Positions 44,232 through 52,674 of a stretch of 64,000 nucleotides of DNA are shown in pieces; positions within the stretch are counted from its first letter, which is position 1; each line of letters starts with the position of its first letter. Under the pieces are notes generated by a model that did no database searches, was not told where the DNA came from, and saw only the letters and a program-made list of their open reading frames with translations. A program made the translations under genes and the position numbers. The DNA is from Sphingobium arseniciresistens (GTDB lineage Bacteria; Pseudomonadota; Alphaproteobacteria; Sphingomonadales; Sphingomonadaceae): positions 1 through 64,000 of the forward strand of contig JARFNK010000010.1 in NCBI GenBank assembly GCA_029167225.1, in the 5' to 3' direction.

Positions 44232-45425
44232 GTGATCGAAACTGAAGTTCTGATTGCCGGCGCGGGGCCGGTCGGCGCGATTGGCGCTGTCCGACTGGCC
44301 TCCATGGGCATCGACGTCATCTGCTGCGAACAGACGGAGAGTTTTGCCAGCGATTTGCGCGCCTCCACCTTCCACCCCGTGACGATCGAGATGCTCGACG
44401 ATGTCGGCGTGGCGCAACCCCTGATCGAAAAGGGTCTGAAGGCCCCTGTCTATCAGTGGCGCGACCGGCGCTCGGGCGAACATCTGAATTTCGACCTGAC
44501 CGAGATCGCCGATGCCACGCGCTTCCCGTTCCGTCTGCAATGCCCGCAACATCATATGGCGGAGATGCTGACCAATCATCTGCCCACGCTGGCCAATGCC
44601 GACATGCGCTTCGGCGCGAAGCTGGTCGACGCGCGCGAGGATGGCGATGGCGTCGTGGCCACGGTCGAGCGCGATGGCAAGCGGGAAGACATCCGCGCAA
44701 AATTCCTCATCGGCGCGGATGGATCGCGCTCCACCGTGCGGTCGGTAATGGGCGTGCCGTTCGAGGGCATCACTTATGAGGAGAAGTTCGTCAGCATCTC
44801 CACCCCCTATCCGCTCGAAGAGATACTGACGGACATCGCATATGTGAACTATATCGCGGACCCGGATGAATGGCTGGTGCTGCTGCGCGTGCCCGGCCTG
44901 TGGCGCATCCTGATCCCGGCCGGCCCCGATACCGATAATGACGAACTGCTGTCGGACGCATCGGTCGCCGCCATTTTCGACAGGATCGTGCCGGGTGTTG
45001 CGGTGGAGACGAACTTCCGCAAGATCTACAAGGTCCATCAGCGCGTGGCGCAGACGTTTCACAAGGGCCGCATGCTGCTTGTCGGCGACGCCGCGCATCT
45101 CAACAATCCTCTGGGCGGCTTCGGCATGAACAGCGGCATCCATGACGTGTGGAACCTGGCCGACCGGCTGTGGCGCATATTGCGCAAGGATGCCGACAAG
45201 GCCTTGCTGGCGCAGTTCGACCGGCAACGGCGCGGCATCACCAATGCCTTCATCCAGGCGCAGTCGATCGAGAACAAGAAATTCATGGAGCACGCGCCGG
45301 GCGAAAGCCATGCCGGCCGGATGGAAAGGATGGCGACGATCGCCGCCGACCCCGTGCTGCGCCGCCAGTATCTGTTGAAGCAGGCAATGATCACCAGCCT
45401 TGCCGACGCGGCAAGAATCGCCTGA
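44232..45425 (+). CDS. FAD-dependent aromatic-ring monooxygenase 2 (UbiH/MhpA-like)
   Basis: A 397-residue flavoprotein hydroxylase, paralog of the one at 27294: FAD motif VLIAGAGPVGAIGAVRLA, FLIGADGSRSTVRSV, LLVGDAAHLNNPLGGFGMN. Shared blocks such as DLRASTF, FEG-TYEEKFVS and YVNYI-DPDEWLVLL show recent common descent. The frame opens at 44154; GTG at 44232 gives the same N terminus and length as its paralog. It heads an operon with the amidohydrolase and HyuA/HyuB, so its product probably carries the amide or ring nitrogen dealt with by them. Substrate unknown. Confidence 0.9.
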   Translation: MIETEVLIAGAGPVGAIGAVRLASMGIDVICCEQTESFASDLRASTFHPVTIEMLDDVGVAQPLIEKGLKAPVYQWRDRRSGEHLNFDLTEIADATRFPFRLQCPQHHMAEMLTNHLPTLANADMRFGAKLVDAREDGDGVVATVERDGKREDIRAKFLIGADGSRSTVRSVMGVPFEGITYEEKFVSISTPYPLEEILTDIAYVNYIADPDEWLVLLRVPGLWRILIPAGPDTDNDELLSDASVAAIFDRIVPGVAVETNFRKIYKVHQRVAQTFHKGRMLLVGDAAHLNNPLGGFGMNSGIHDVWNLADRLWRILRKDADKALLAQFDRQRRGITNAFIQAQSIENKKFMEHAPGESHAGRMERMATIAADPVLRRQYLLKQAMITSLADAARIA

Positions 45426-45450
45426 CCCGCCATCACTCCAAGGAGCGCCC

Positions 45451-46086
45451 ATGAGCGACGATCTCGACGATAATTACAAGCGCGCCTATGGTCGCATGGT
45501 CGGCTTTGGCCAGCGCCCCGCGCTGCTGCTGATAGACTTCGCACAGGGTTATTTCGATCCGACCTGCGACCTTTTTGCAGGGGCTGGGGCAGCCGATGCC
45601 CTGGCCGCGGCGCTGCGCCTGCGCGAAGCGGCGCGGGCGGCGAACGTCCCCGTCATCCTGACCAATGTCGTGCTGCATCCCGGCGGCGTGGATGGCGGGC
45701 GCTTCTTCGAGAAATCCAAGCCCATGCGCTATTTCATCAGGGGTAATCCGATGGGTGACTGGGCGAAGGGGCTGGTCCCGGGCGACGACGAACTGGTTGT
45801 GTCGAAACAATATGCCAGTGCGTTCTTCGGCACCTCGCTGGCCGCCACGCTGACCGCGATGGGCTGCGACAGCGTGCTGCTGACGGGCCTGACGACCAGC
45901 GGCTGCGTGCGCGCCACCTGCGTCGATGCGATGCAGCACGGCTTCCGTACGATCGTGGTCGAGGAGGGATGCGGCGATCGCCATCCCGATCCGCACCGCG
46001 CCAACCTGTTCGACATGAACGCCAAATATGCCGACGTCGTGAGCGAGGCGGACACGATCGCCTATCTCGCAACGCTGGGCAAATAA
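45451..46086 (+). CDS. Isochorismatase-family amidohydrolase (N-carbamoylsarcosine amidase/maleamate amidase-like)
   Basis: A 211-residue cysteine hydrolase. The Asp-Lys-Cys triad is visible: Asp29 in ALLLIDFAQGYF, Lys in LVVSKQYASAFFG, Cys in LTTSGCVRATCVDA. The cis-peptide region and the HxD-like end (GCGDRHPDPHRANLFDMN) match N-carbamoylsarcosine amidohydrolase and maleamate amidase (NicF-like) rather than true isochorismatase. It has AAGGAG before its ATG and stands between a monooxygenase and hyuA. In creatinine degradation the same enzyme type follows ATP-dependent N-methylhydantoinase, so removal of a carbamoyl or amide nitrogen is likely (inference). Confidence 0.88.
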   Translation: MSDDLDDNYKRAYGRMVGFGQRPALLLIDFAQGYFDPTCDLFAGAGAADALAAALRLREAARAANVPVILTNVVLHPGGVDGGRFFEKSKPMRYFIRGNPMGDWAKGLVPGDDELVVSKQYASAFFGTSLAATLTAMGCDSVLLTGLTTSGCVRATCVDAMQHGFRTIVVEEGCGDRHPDPHRANLFDMNAKYADVVSEADTIAYLATLGK

Positions 46087-46121
46087 TCGCCAATCCCCTT
46101 AATCGAAAGACGGTTCAGACC

Positions 46122-48164
46122 ATGACCTATCGTCTCGGCGTCGATGTCGGCGGCACTTTCACAGACCTGCTGCTCTTCAACCAGGAAACGGGTTCATTCT
46201 GGCGGCACAAGACGCCGTCGACCCCCCATGACAGTTCACAGGGCATATTGAACGGCCTGACCGCCATTTGCGGCAATGCCGGGATCACGCCCGCCGACAT
46301 CGACTATTTCCTGCACGGCACCACCGTCGCGACCAACGCCATCTTGGAGGGCAAGGGCGCGCGTGTCGGCCTGATCGTGTCGCAAGGCTATGGCCAGGTC
46401 ATGCAGATCGCTCGCTCCTTCGTGCCCGGCGGCCTTGCCGGCTGGATCGTCTGGCCCAAGCCCGAGCCGCTGGCGAAGCTTGAGGATACCGTCGAAATCG
46501 CCGGACGCATGGACGCACAGGGCAATGAACTGCGCGTCCTCGACGAGGATGGCATCCGCGCCGCATTGAGCCGTTTCGAAGGGTTCGAGGCACTGACCGT
46601 CAGCCTCATGAACAGCTATCTCAACGGCGCGCACGAAAAGCGCGTGGGCGAGATCGCCGCGGAAATGCTGCCCGGCGTCCCCGTTTCGCTCAGCCATGAA
46701 GTCCTGCCCGAAATGCAGGAATATGAGCGCACCCTGACGACCGTCGCAAACGCCGCCGTGCGCCCCGTGGTGGGCAAATATGTCCGCAACCTGCGCGACA
46801 GCCTGCGTGGCAGCGGCATGGCCGGATCGCTGTCGCTTCTGCGCTCGGACGGCGGGCTCATGTCCTCTGAAAAGTCGGAGGAACATCCGGTTGCACTGCT
46901 GATGTCCGGTCCCGCCGGCGGCGTTACGGGCGCGCTGTGGGTCGGCAAGAATGCGGGCATTCGCAACATCCTGACGCTCGACGTGGGCGGCACATCCACA
47001 GACGTTGCGCTCATCGAGAATCTGGAGGCGCGCCGGGTGCGTACCACCGAGGTCGGGCATCTGGCCGTCCGCGCGTCCGCCCTCGACGTCAAGACCGTGG
47101 GCGCAGGCGGCGGCTCTATCGCCTATGTGCCCGAACTGACCGGCGCCCTGCGCGTGGGTCCGCAATCGGCCGGCGCGGTGCCGGGGCCGGTGGCTTATGG
47201 CAAGGGTGGCGAACTGCCGACCGTGACCGACGCCAATGTCGTGCTGGGCTATCTGCCCGAAAACCTGCTGGGCGGCGCGTTCAAGCTGGATCGCGAGGGC
47301 GCGGCCCGTGCGGTGCAAACCATCGCCGATCGCCTGGGCATCGGCCTGATGGAGGCGGCGCGCGGCATCATCGACATCGTGAACGAGAACATGTTCGGCG
47401 CGCTGCGCATGATCTCGGTCCAGCAGGGCTATGATCCGCGCGACTTCGCAGTGATGGGCTTTGGCGGCGCGGGGCCGCTGCACGTCAATGCCATCTCCAA
47501 GCTGATGGGCGCATGGCCCGCCGTCTCTCCGGTCAGCCCCGGCGTGCTGTGCGCGCTGGGCGATGCCACCACGCGCATGCGCACCGAAACCGCCCGGAGC
47601 TTCTCACGCCGGTTCGACGAGACGGACGAGACGCAGGTCACGACGCTGCTGGCCGAGATGGCGGCGCAGGTTACGGCCGAACTGACCGCCGAGGGCATTG
47701 CGGCAGAGGACGTCACCGTCCAGTTCGAACTGGACGTACGCTATGAAGGGCAGGCGTTCGAGGTGCCGCTCTCGATCGATGCCGCCACATTGGAAGCCGA
47801 CGGGCTGCCCGGCATCACCGCCCGCTTCGATGCGGAGCACAAGCGCCTGTTCACCTTCAACATGGAAAGCGCGCACGAGTTGGTGAACCTGCGCGCCGTG
47901 GCCCTTGGACCGCTACTGGAACTCGAGGCACAGCGCCTGCCGGCGGGCAATGGCGATCCGATCGCCGCCAAGCTGCGCGACCATCAGCTCTGGGCGAACG
48001 GCGCGATGACCCCGGCGGTCATCTACGACCGTGCCAAGCTGCGCGCCGGCGACATCATCCCCGGCCCTGCCATCGTAACCGAAATGGATTCGACGACCCT
48101 GATCGAAGCCGATTGCGTCGGCATCGTCGACGCCTTCGGCAACATCCTCATCAACCTGGCCTGA
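46122..48164 (+). CDS. hyuA: Hydantoinase/oxoprolinase family subunit A (HyuA)
   Basis: A 680-residue ATP-binding subunit of the N-methylhydantoinase/5-oxoprolinase family. The N-terminal Hydant_A_N domain starts RLGVDVGGTFTDLLLF with HGTTVATNAILEGKGARVG; the hydantoinase A ATPase core has TLDVGGTSTDVALIE, VGAGGGSIAYV and SAGAVPGPVAYGKGG; a C-terminal acetone-carboxylase-like domain follows. It couples ATP hydrolysis to opening of a cyclic amide or to carboxylation together with HyuB. The ATG at 46122 is 35 bases after the amidohydrolase. In this cluster opening of a lactam or cyclic imide fits best; acetone/acetophenone-type carboxylation is the alternative. Confidence 0.9.
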   Translation: MTYRLGVDVGGTFTDLLLFNQETGSFWRHKTPSTPHDSSQGILNGLTAICGNAGITPADIDYFLHGTTVATNAILEGKGARVGLIVSQGYGQVMQIARSFVPGGLAGWIVWPKPEPLAKLEDTVEIAGRMDAQGNELRVLDEDGIRAALSRFEGFEALTVSLMNSYLNGAHEKRVGEIAAEMLPGVPVSLSHEVLPEMQEYERTLTTVANAAVRPVVGKYVRNLRDSLRGSGMAGSLSLLRSDGGLMSSEKSEEHPVALLMSGPAGGVTGALWVGKNAGIRNILTLDVGGTSTDVALIENLEARRVRTTEVGHLAVRASALDVKTVGAGGGSIAYVPELTGALRVGPQSAGAVPGPVAYGKGGELPTVTDANVVLGYLPENLLGGAFKLDREGAARAVQTIADRLGIGLMEAARGIIDIVNENMFGALRMISVQQGYDPRDFAVMGFGGAGPLHVNAISKLMGAWPAVSPVSPGVLCALGDATTRMRTETARSFSRRFDETDETQVTTLLAEMAAQVTAELTAEGIAAEDVTVQFELDVRYEGQAFEVPLSIDAATLEADGLPGITARFDAEHKRLFTFNMESAHELVNLRAVALGPLLELEAQRLPAGNGDPIAAKLRDHQLWANGAMTPAVIYDRAKLRAGDIIPGPAIVTEMDSTTLIEADCVGIVDAFGNILINLA

Positions 48165-48180
48165 GCGAAGGATAAGCCAC

Positions 48181-50052
48181 ATGCCTGCACGGATCATCCA
48201 GGACAACCAGACCCCCTTCAGCACGGTCGAGATCGACCCCGTCACGCTGGAGGTCATCGAGAATGCACTGCGCAACGCACGCGTTGAAATGGACGCGACA
48301 CTGGTACGCACGGCCATGTCGCCCGGCATCCGCGAACAGGGGGACGCCTTCCCGCTGATCGCCGATCACAAGGGGCGCATGGTCGTTGGCCAGTTCGGCA
48401 GCTATATCGGCCCCTTCCTCGACGGCTATGACGGCACGGTCGAGGATGGCGACATGATCTTCCTGTCCGATCCCTATTCGGTCGGCGGCGCGATCAGCCA
48501 TTGCAACGACTGGCTGGTGCTGCTCCCCGTGTTCCGCGACGGCCGCCTGATCGCCTACACCTCCATGTTCGGGCACCAATCCGACATCGGTGGCAAGGTG
48601 CCCGGTTCCATGCCGATCGACGCGACGGAGATCTTCCAGGAAGGCGTGCGCATCCCGCCCGTCAAGATCTGGAAAAAAGGCGAGTATAACGAAGACCTGG
48701 TCAAGCTGGTCATGCACCAGTCGCGCACGCCTGACTGGTGCAAGGCGGACCTGAACGCATTGATCGCCTCATGCCGCGTGGCCGCGCGCCGGGTGATCGA
48801 GATGGCCGAGCGGTTCGGCGACGACGTCTTCGTCTCCGCCACCGACCTCCTGCTCGATCGCAACTATCGCGCCATGGCCCAGCTCATCGAAAGCTCGATC
48901 AGCGAGGAGAAGGTCAGCTTCGAGGACTATATCTGCGACGATGGCATGGGCTATGGCCCCTATCGCATCAAATGCACGATGTGGCGGGAGAATGGCCGCG
49001 TCATCCTAGACTTCGACGGCACTGATCCGCAGTCGAAGGCGTCCATCAACATGCTGCTCAACGAGAACATGATGCGCATGTTCTTCGGCATCTACATGAT
49101 CATGGTGTTCGATCCCCAGATCCTGTTCAACGACGGCTATTATCCGCTGATCGACGTGCGTATTCCCGAAGGATCACTGCTCAAGCCCAAATTCCCCGCC
49201 GCACTGTCGGGCCGTACCCATGTGCTGGGTCGCCTGTTCGACATCCTGGGCGGTCTTCTGGGCCAGAAGACGCCGCAGTTCCTCAACGCTGCCGGCTTCT
49301 CCTCCTCGCCTCATCTTTTCTATGCGGGTACGGACCGGAACGGGAAATGGTTCCAGCTGTTCCAGATCGGCTTCGGCGGCATTCCCGGTCGTCCGCTGGG
49401 CGACGGGCCGGATGGCCATTCGCTCTTTCCCGGCTTTACCAACGTCCCCAACGAGTTTCTGGAACGTTATTTTCCGCTCGTCATCGAAAGCTACTCCACC
49501 GTTGCGGACAGCGGCGGCCCGGGCCTGCACCGCGGCGGCAACGGCATCGACATGGTCTATCGTTTCCTGGAGCCGGGCGTCATCGCCATCCATGACGATC
49601 GCTGGTTCGTGCCGCCATGGGGCGTCAATGGCGGCCTGCCGGGCGCGCGCGCGCGCAAACTGCTCATCAAGGTGGACGGCACGCAGATCGTCGTAGGCAA
49701 CAAGCTGGAAGACTATCCGGTCGAGGCTGGCGACAGGCTGCATTTCATCACCTGGGGCGGCGGCGGCTGGGGCGATCCGCTGGACCGCGATCCGGCGCTG
49801 CTGGCCAAGGAAGCGACCCAGGGTCTGGTCACAGCCCAGGGCGCGCTCCGCTATGGCGTGGTACTGGTCGACGGCGCGGTGGATGCTAGTGCGACAGACG
49901 CGCTGCGCGCAAAGATGCGCGCGGCCCGCGGCCCGGTGGAGGTCTTCGACTTCGGACCGGACATCGACACGCTGCGCGCCAACTGCATGGCCGAGACCGG
50001 ATTGCCCGCTCCGATCGCACCGCAATGGGTCCGTCCTGCCGCGGCTGCCTGA
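48181..50052 (+). CDS. hyuB: Hydantoinase B/oxoprolinase family subunit (HyuB)
   Basis: A 623-residue partner of HyuA. TLEVIENALRNARVEMDATL, EQGDAFPLIADHKGRMV, FLSDPYSVGGAISHCNDW and SAGPGLHRGG-like DSGGPGLHRGGNGIDMVYRF are typical, and ITWGGGGWGDPLDRDP marks the C-terminal part. Length is slightly over the usual 520-600. Spacing to hyuA is 16 bases; a strong terminator follows 13 bases after the stop, so it ends the operon. Confidence 0.9.
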   Translation: MPARIIQDNQTPFSTVEIDPVTLEVIENALRNARVEMDATLVRTAMSPGIREQGDAFPLIADHKGRMVVGQFGSYIGPFLDGYDGTVEDGDMIFLSDPYSVGGAISHCNDWLVLLPVFRDGRLIAYTSMFGHQSDIGGKVPGSMPIDATEIFQEGVRIPPVKIWKKGEYNEDLVKLVMHQSRTPDWCKADLNALIASCRVAARRVIEMAERFGDDVFVSATDLLLDRNYRAMAQLIESSISEEKVSFEDYICDDGMGYGPYRIKCTMWRENGRVILDFDGTDPQSKASINMLLNENMMRMFFGIYMIMVFDPQILFNDGYYPLIDVRIPEGSLLKPKFPAALSGRTHVLGRLFDILGGLLGQKTPQFLNAAGFSSSPHLFYAGTDRNGKWFQLFQIGFGGIPGRPLGDGPDGHSLFPGFTNVPNEFLERYFPLVIESYSTVADSGGPGLHRGGNGIDMVYRFLEPGVIAIHDDRWFVPPWGVNGGLPGARARKLLIKVDGTQIVVGNKLEDYPVEAGDRLHFITWGGGGWGDPLDRDPALLAKEATQGLVTAQGALRYGVVLVDGAVDASATDALRAKMRAARGPVEVFDFGPDIDTLRANCMAETGLPAPIAPQWVRPAAAA

Positions 50053-50064
50053 AGTCCCGATAGC

Positions 50065-50106
50065 AAAAAGGCCTCCTCCCGCATGGTGCGGGAGGAGGCC
50101 TTTTTT
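50065..50106. terminator. Bidirectional rho-independent terminator
   Basis: Stem AAAAAGGCCTCCTCCCGCA (50065-50083), loop TGG and the perfect complement, followed by a T-run to 50106. It separates hyuB from the convergent MFS gene and can serve both strands. Confidence 0.93.
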
Positions 50107-50133
50107 ATGTCGCCCGGTTATGTCCTCAAGTGA

Positions 50134-51393
50134 TCAGCTGTCGCTGTGCTGCGCATGGGCGGCAGGATAACGACCGAGCGTGAAGAACAACAGCCCGGCT
50201 CCCGCCAGCATCGCGGACGACAGAACAAGCAGCGCGTGATAATTGCCGGTCTGCTCCGCAACGAAGCCGAACAGGATCGGTGCAGCGCCCGATCCGATCG
50301 CGAAGATCGCGAACTGCAGGCCGAAAATCTCGCTATAGTGGCGACGCCCGAAATAGCGGCCGGTGATGAACGCCATCAGATCGAACTCCGCGCCGGTGAT
50401 CAGCCCGACCAATGTCACGCAGCCCACCGCCACCATGGGATGGATGGCCTCTGTCGTCAGGACGAGCGTGCCGGCGATCGCCGGCACGATCAACGTCAGC
50501 GCCACGACCGGCGCCCAGAGGCGATCGAGCATGAAGCCACAGAGCAGCCGCCCGCCCGTGACACTGAGCGCCAGCACCGAGAGCGCCTGCAACGCCTGCC
50601 CATGGGTCAGGCCTGCCTGGGTGAGCAACGGCAGGAAGTTGGTGAGCAGGCCGCCGGTCGCTGCGTTGAGCAGCATCGCCGCGAGCGCTGCAGCCCAGAA
50701 GCGATAATGGCGCACCGCCTGGCCAAGTGTCAGGCCGACAGCATCTCCGCCATCGTCAGGAACATCGCTTGCCTTCGCCTCGAACAGCCAGCGATACTGG
50801 AGCGGTAGGGAAATGGCCAATGGCAGGATCGCCAGCCCGACGAACGCGCCGCGCCATCCGGCCAAGCCGATCCACCAGTCGATATAGAAGGGATAGATGG
50901 CCCCGGCGATCCCGGTGCTCGCCAGCATCAGGCCCAGCGCCAGCCCCCGGCTGCGGTTGAACCACTGGGTCGCGATCTTGGCATAGGTCATCGGCAGGGT
51001 GCCAAGACCCAACGCCGTCAACAGGCCCCACAAACCATAGAAAAAGGCAATGTTCGTCCGCACTGTAGCGGCCATCAACAACAGGCCGATCGCAACGCCG
51101 ACCGTCGAGCAAAGCGCCACGCGCCGCGCGCCGACGCGATCGACCAGCCGCCCGACGCTGGAGCCGAGCAGGATCACCGCCACCGTGGCCGCCATGGTCG
51201 CGCCCAGCACGCTGGACCGGCTCCAGCCCAGATCCTCGCCCAGCGGCCCGGCGATCAAACCGATGGTATAGGCCGAATGTGGCGAAAGGCCGAGCGCAAG
51301 GCCGACGCAGCTGGCAGCCAATGGCCGCCAGCCCCGCCGCAATTCCTGCATTCTACCCATCCTGTCTTCAGGACGCATGAGAACCTGGGTCAA
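50134..51393 (-). CDS. Major facilitator superfamily transporter
   Basis: A 419-residue permease with twelve predicted helices: GLALGLSPHSAYTIGLIAGP near the start, the loop motif GRLVDRVGARRV between helices 2 and 3, and GRLLCGFMLDRLWAP in the second half. It resembles the monocarboxylate/oxalate-formate type. ATG at 51393 overlaps the stop of the upstream gene (ATGA). In the catabolic cluster it probably imports the substrate, or a periplasmic oxidation product of IorAB, across the inner membrane (inference). Confidence 0.9.
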   Translation of the reverse strand: MTQVLMRPEDRMGRMQELRRGWRPLAASCVGLALGLSPHSAYTIGLIAGPLGEDLGWSRSSVLGATMAATVAVILLGSSVGRLVDRVGARRVALCSTVGVAIGLLLMAATVRTNIAFFYGLWGLLTALGLGTLPMTYAKIATQWFNRSRGLALGLMLASTGIAGAIYPFYIDWWIGLAGWRGAFVGLAILPLAISLPLQYRWLFEAKASDVPDDGGDAVGLTLGQAVRHYRFWAAALAAMLLNAATGGLLTNFLPLLTQAGLTHGQALQALSVLALSVTGGRLLCGFMLDRLWAPVVALTLIVPAIAGTLVLTTEAIHPMVAVGCVTLVGLITGAEFDLMAFITGRYFGRRHYSEIFGLQFAIFAIGSGAAPILFGFVAEQTGNYHALLVLSSAMLAGAGLLFFTLGRYPAAHAQHSDS

Positions 51394-52103
51394 TAGCCGA
51401 ACTCACGCTCGTCGGAAAAGTCAGTTACCTCATAGCGCGACAGTTCATAGGCATGGCCCTTGCGATAGCCGTTCATGCGCGCGACAATCTGGTCCTCGCC
51501 GGTGGTCCAGATTTCCAGATCGCCGTCAATGTCGCCCGTCCGCCACATATAATGATGGCATGCCATCATCTGCCCGGCCACTTCGATCTCTTCCTCGCCC
51601 AGATACTCGACCGGCATCTCGACCTTGCGGCCATGGCTGATCGTTCCGCCGTTCCAGGTCAGCGATGTGGTGAGTAGCTTGATCATTTGCATGCCCGCGA
51701 CCTTGCGGTCGATCTTCATCAGTTTCCAGCCCTCGGCGGTAGTGGGATGATAGCCCAGCACCTCGGCGGACAGATCGATGGGGAAGGTCGACTGGTCTAC
51801 CGGGCCACCATCGGGTGGCAGGACGATCGATGTCACTTCATCGCCGCTGACATGCCGCACGATCGCACCCAGGTAGCGATTGTCGGAAAACAGCCGGGCG
51901 AAACCGTCGCGGGGGGCGAAATCCCTGTCTACCGTCTGCGTGACGTGGCGCACGATCGCGCAGCCGGGAAAGCGCGACATCGTCATCGCCGTGCGCGAAC
52001 CGTCGGGATTGCGGGTGACGATGAAGTCCTCCCAACTGATAGCCTGTTCGGGCTGGTCGAGCGGATAGGTGACATAGGAGCCGACGATGCGTGTCAGGGG
52101 CAT
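51390..52103 (-). CDS. Conserved hypothetical protein, beta-rich, catabolic cluster
   Basis: A 237-residue cytosolic protein without signal peptide or helices in the membrane. The pattern of alternating hydrophobic residues and segments such as EMPVEYLGEEEIEVAGQ and GDIDGDLEIWTTGEDQIV suggest a beta-barrel fold; it faintly recalls DUF3108-type proteins, which I cannot confirm. It starts MPLTRIVGSYVTYPLDQPEQ and carries no recognisable catalytic motif apart from a CHHYMW segment. Operator H lies 123 bases upstream and the MFS gene is coupled behind it, so it belongs to the regulon. Confidence 0.75.
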   Translation of the reverse strand: MPLTRIVGSYVTYPLDQPEQAISWEDFIVTRNPDGSRTAMTMSRFPGCAIVRHVTQTVDRDFAPRDGFARLFSDNRYLGAIVRHVSGDEVTSIVLPPDGGPVDQSTFPIDLSAEVLGYHPTTAEGWKLMKIDRKVAGMQMIKLLTTSLTWNGGTISHGRKVEMPVEYLGEEEIEVAGQMMACHHYMWRTGDIDGDLEIWTTGEDQIVARMNGYRKGHAYELSRYEVTDFSDEREFGY

Positions 52104-52225
52104 GGGTGCGAAATCCCTCTAGGGCTTGGATGGACGGGTCGACTGGCCGGACGGATCATCGCCACGTCCTGCAGAACCATGGCTCCGTCAGGCGACAATG
52201 GGTGGCAATTGCACGCTGATCTTTG

Positions 52226-52238
52226 TTCGCCAGACGGA
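52226..52238. promoter_or_regulatory. Operator H: TTCG-CCAGA-CGGA
   Basis: Reads TGTTCG-CCAGA-CGGACA, one mismatch in the right arm; the spacer equals that of operator A. It precedes the hypothetical-MFS transcript. Confidence 0.55.
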
Positions 52239-52274
52239 CAATATAGAAGGGTCGGGACAAGCCCGGCCGAAACG

Positions 52275-52312
52275 AAAGACCACGCCGGCGCGTACACGCC
52301 GGCGTGGTCTTT
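52275..52312. terminator. Hairpin terminator after the small hypothetical gene
   Basis: AAAGACCACGCCGGCG (52275-52290) and CGCCGGCGTGGTCTTT (52297-52312) are perfect inverted repeats with a six-base loop. It lies 27 bases past the stop of the minus-strand gene ending at 52339. Only three T follow the stem. Confidence 0.75.
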
Positions 52313-52338
52313 CATGCATGATACCGGCTTTGCCAGTC

Positions 52339-52674
52339 TCAATCCCGGTCGGTCAGGCCCTTGATGATCGGCGCCAGGATCGATTCGATCATCCGTTCGC
52401 GTTCGGCGCGGCGGACGGCGTCGTCTTCGGCCGTCACGGCAAGCGCGTCGATGCGTTCGGTCACAGGCTGGCCCAGATCGCCCAGCACCTGCTCCAGCGA
52501 TTTCAGCCGCTCGCGCGTGACCGACAATTCCATCGTCAGCGTCACCACCGCGCGCAGCAGGTTGTCCATGATCGGATCGGCCAGGAACGTGACATGGCGA
52601 TCCGCCGCCGGCGGCCCTGACGGCAGGCTTGCCGTGTCGGACTGGATCGGCTTGTCCTCTTGCAGGATGGTCAC
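52339..52674 (-). CDS. Hypothetical protein
   Basis: A 111-residue protein, no known family recognised. After a Pro/Asp-rich start it has a helical core with heptad-like spacing (VVTLTMELSVTRERLKSLEQ), then a charged region DAVRRAERERMIESILAPI. It may be a small coiled-coil partner. Start overlaps the methyltransferase stop by four bases, so the two are co-translated. Function unknown. Confidence 0.7.
   Translation of the reverse strand: MTILQEDKPIQSDTASLPSGPPAADRHVTFLADPIMDNLLRAVVTLTMELSVTRERLKSLEQVLGDLGQPVTERIDALAVTAEDDAVRRAERERMIESILAPIIKGLTDRD

Noticed and set aside
26524..46086. A classical nicotinate (nic) degradation cluster
   Set aside because: Relatives of the maleate isomerase and maleamate amidase are present, but the ring-cleaving dioxygenase NicX and a deformylase with a proper Ser are not, and HyuAB is not part of that route.
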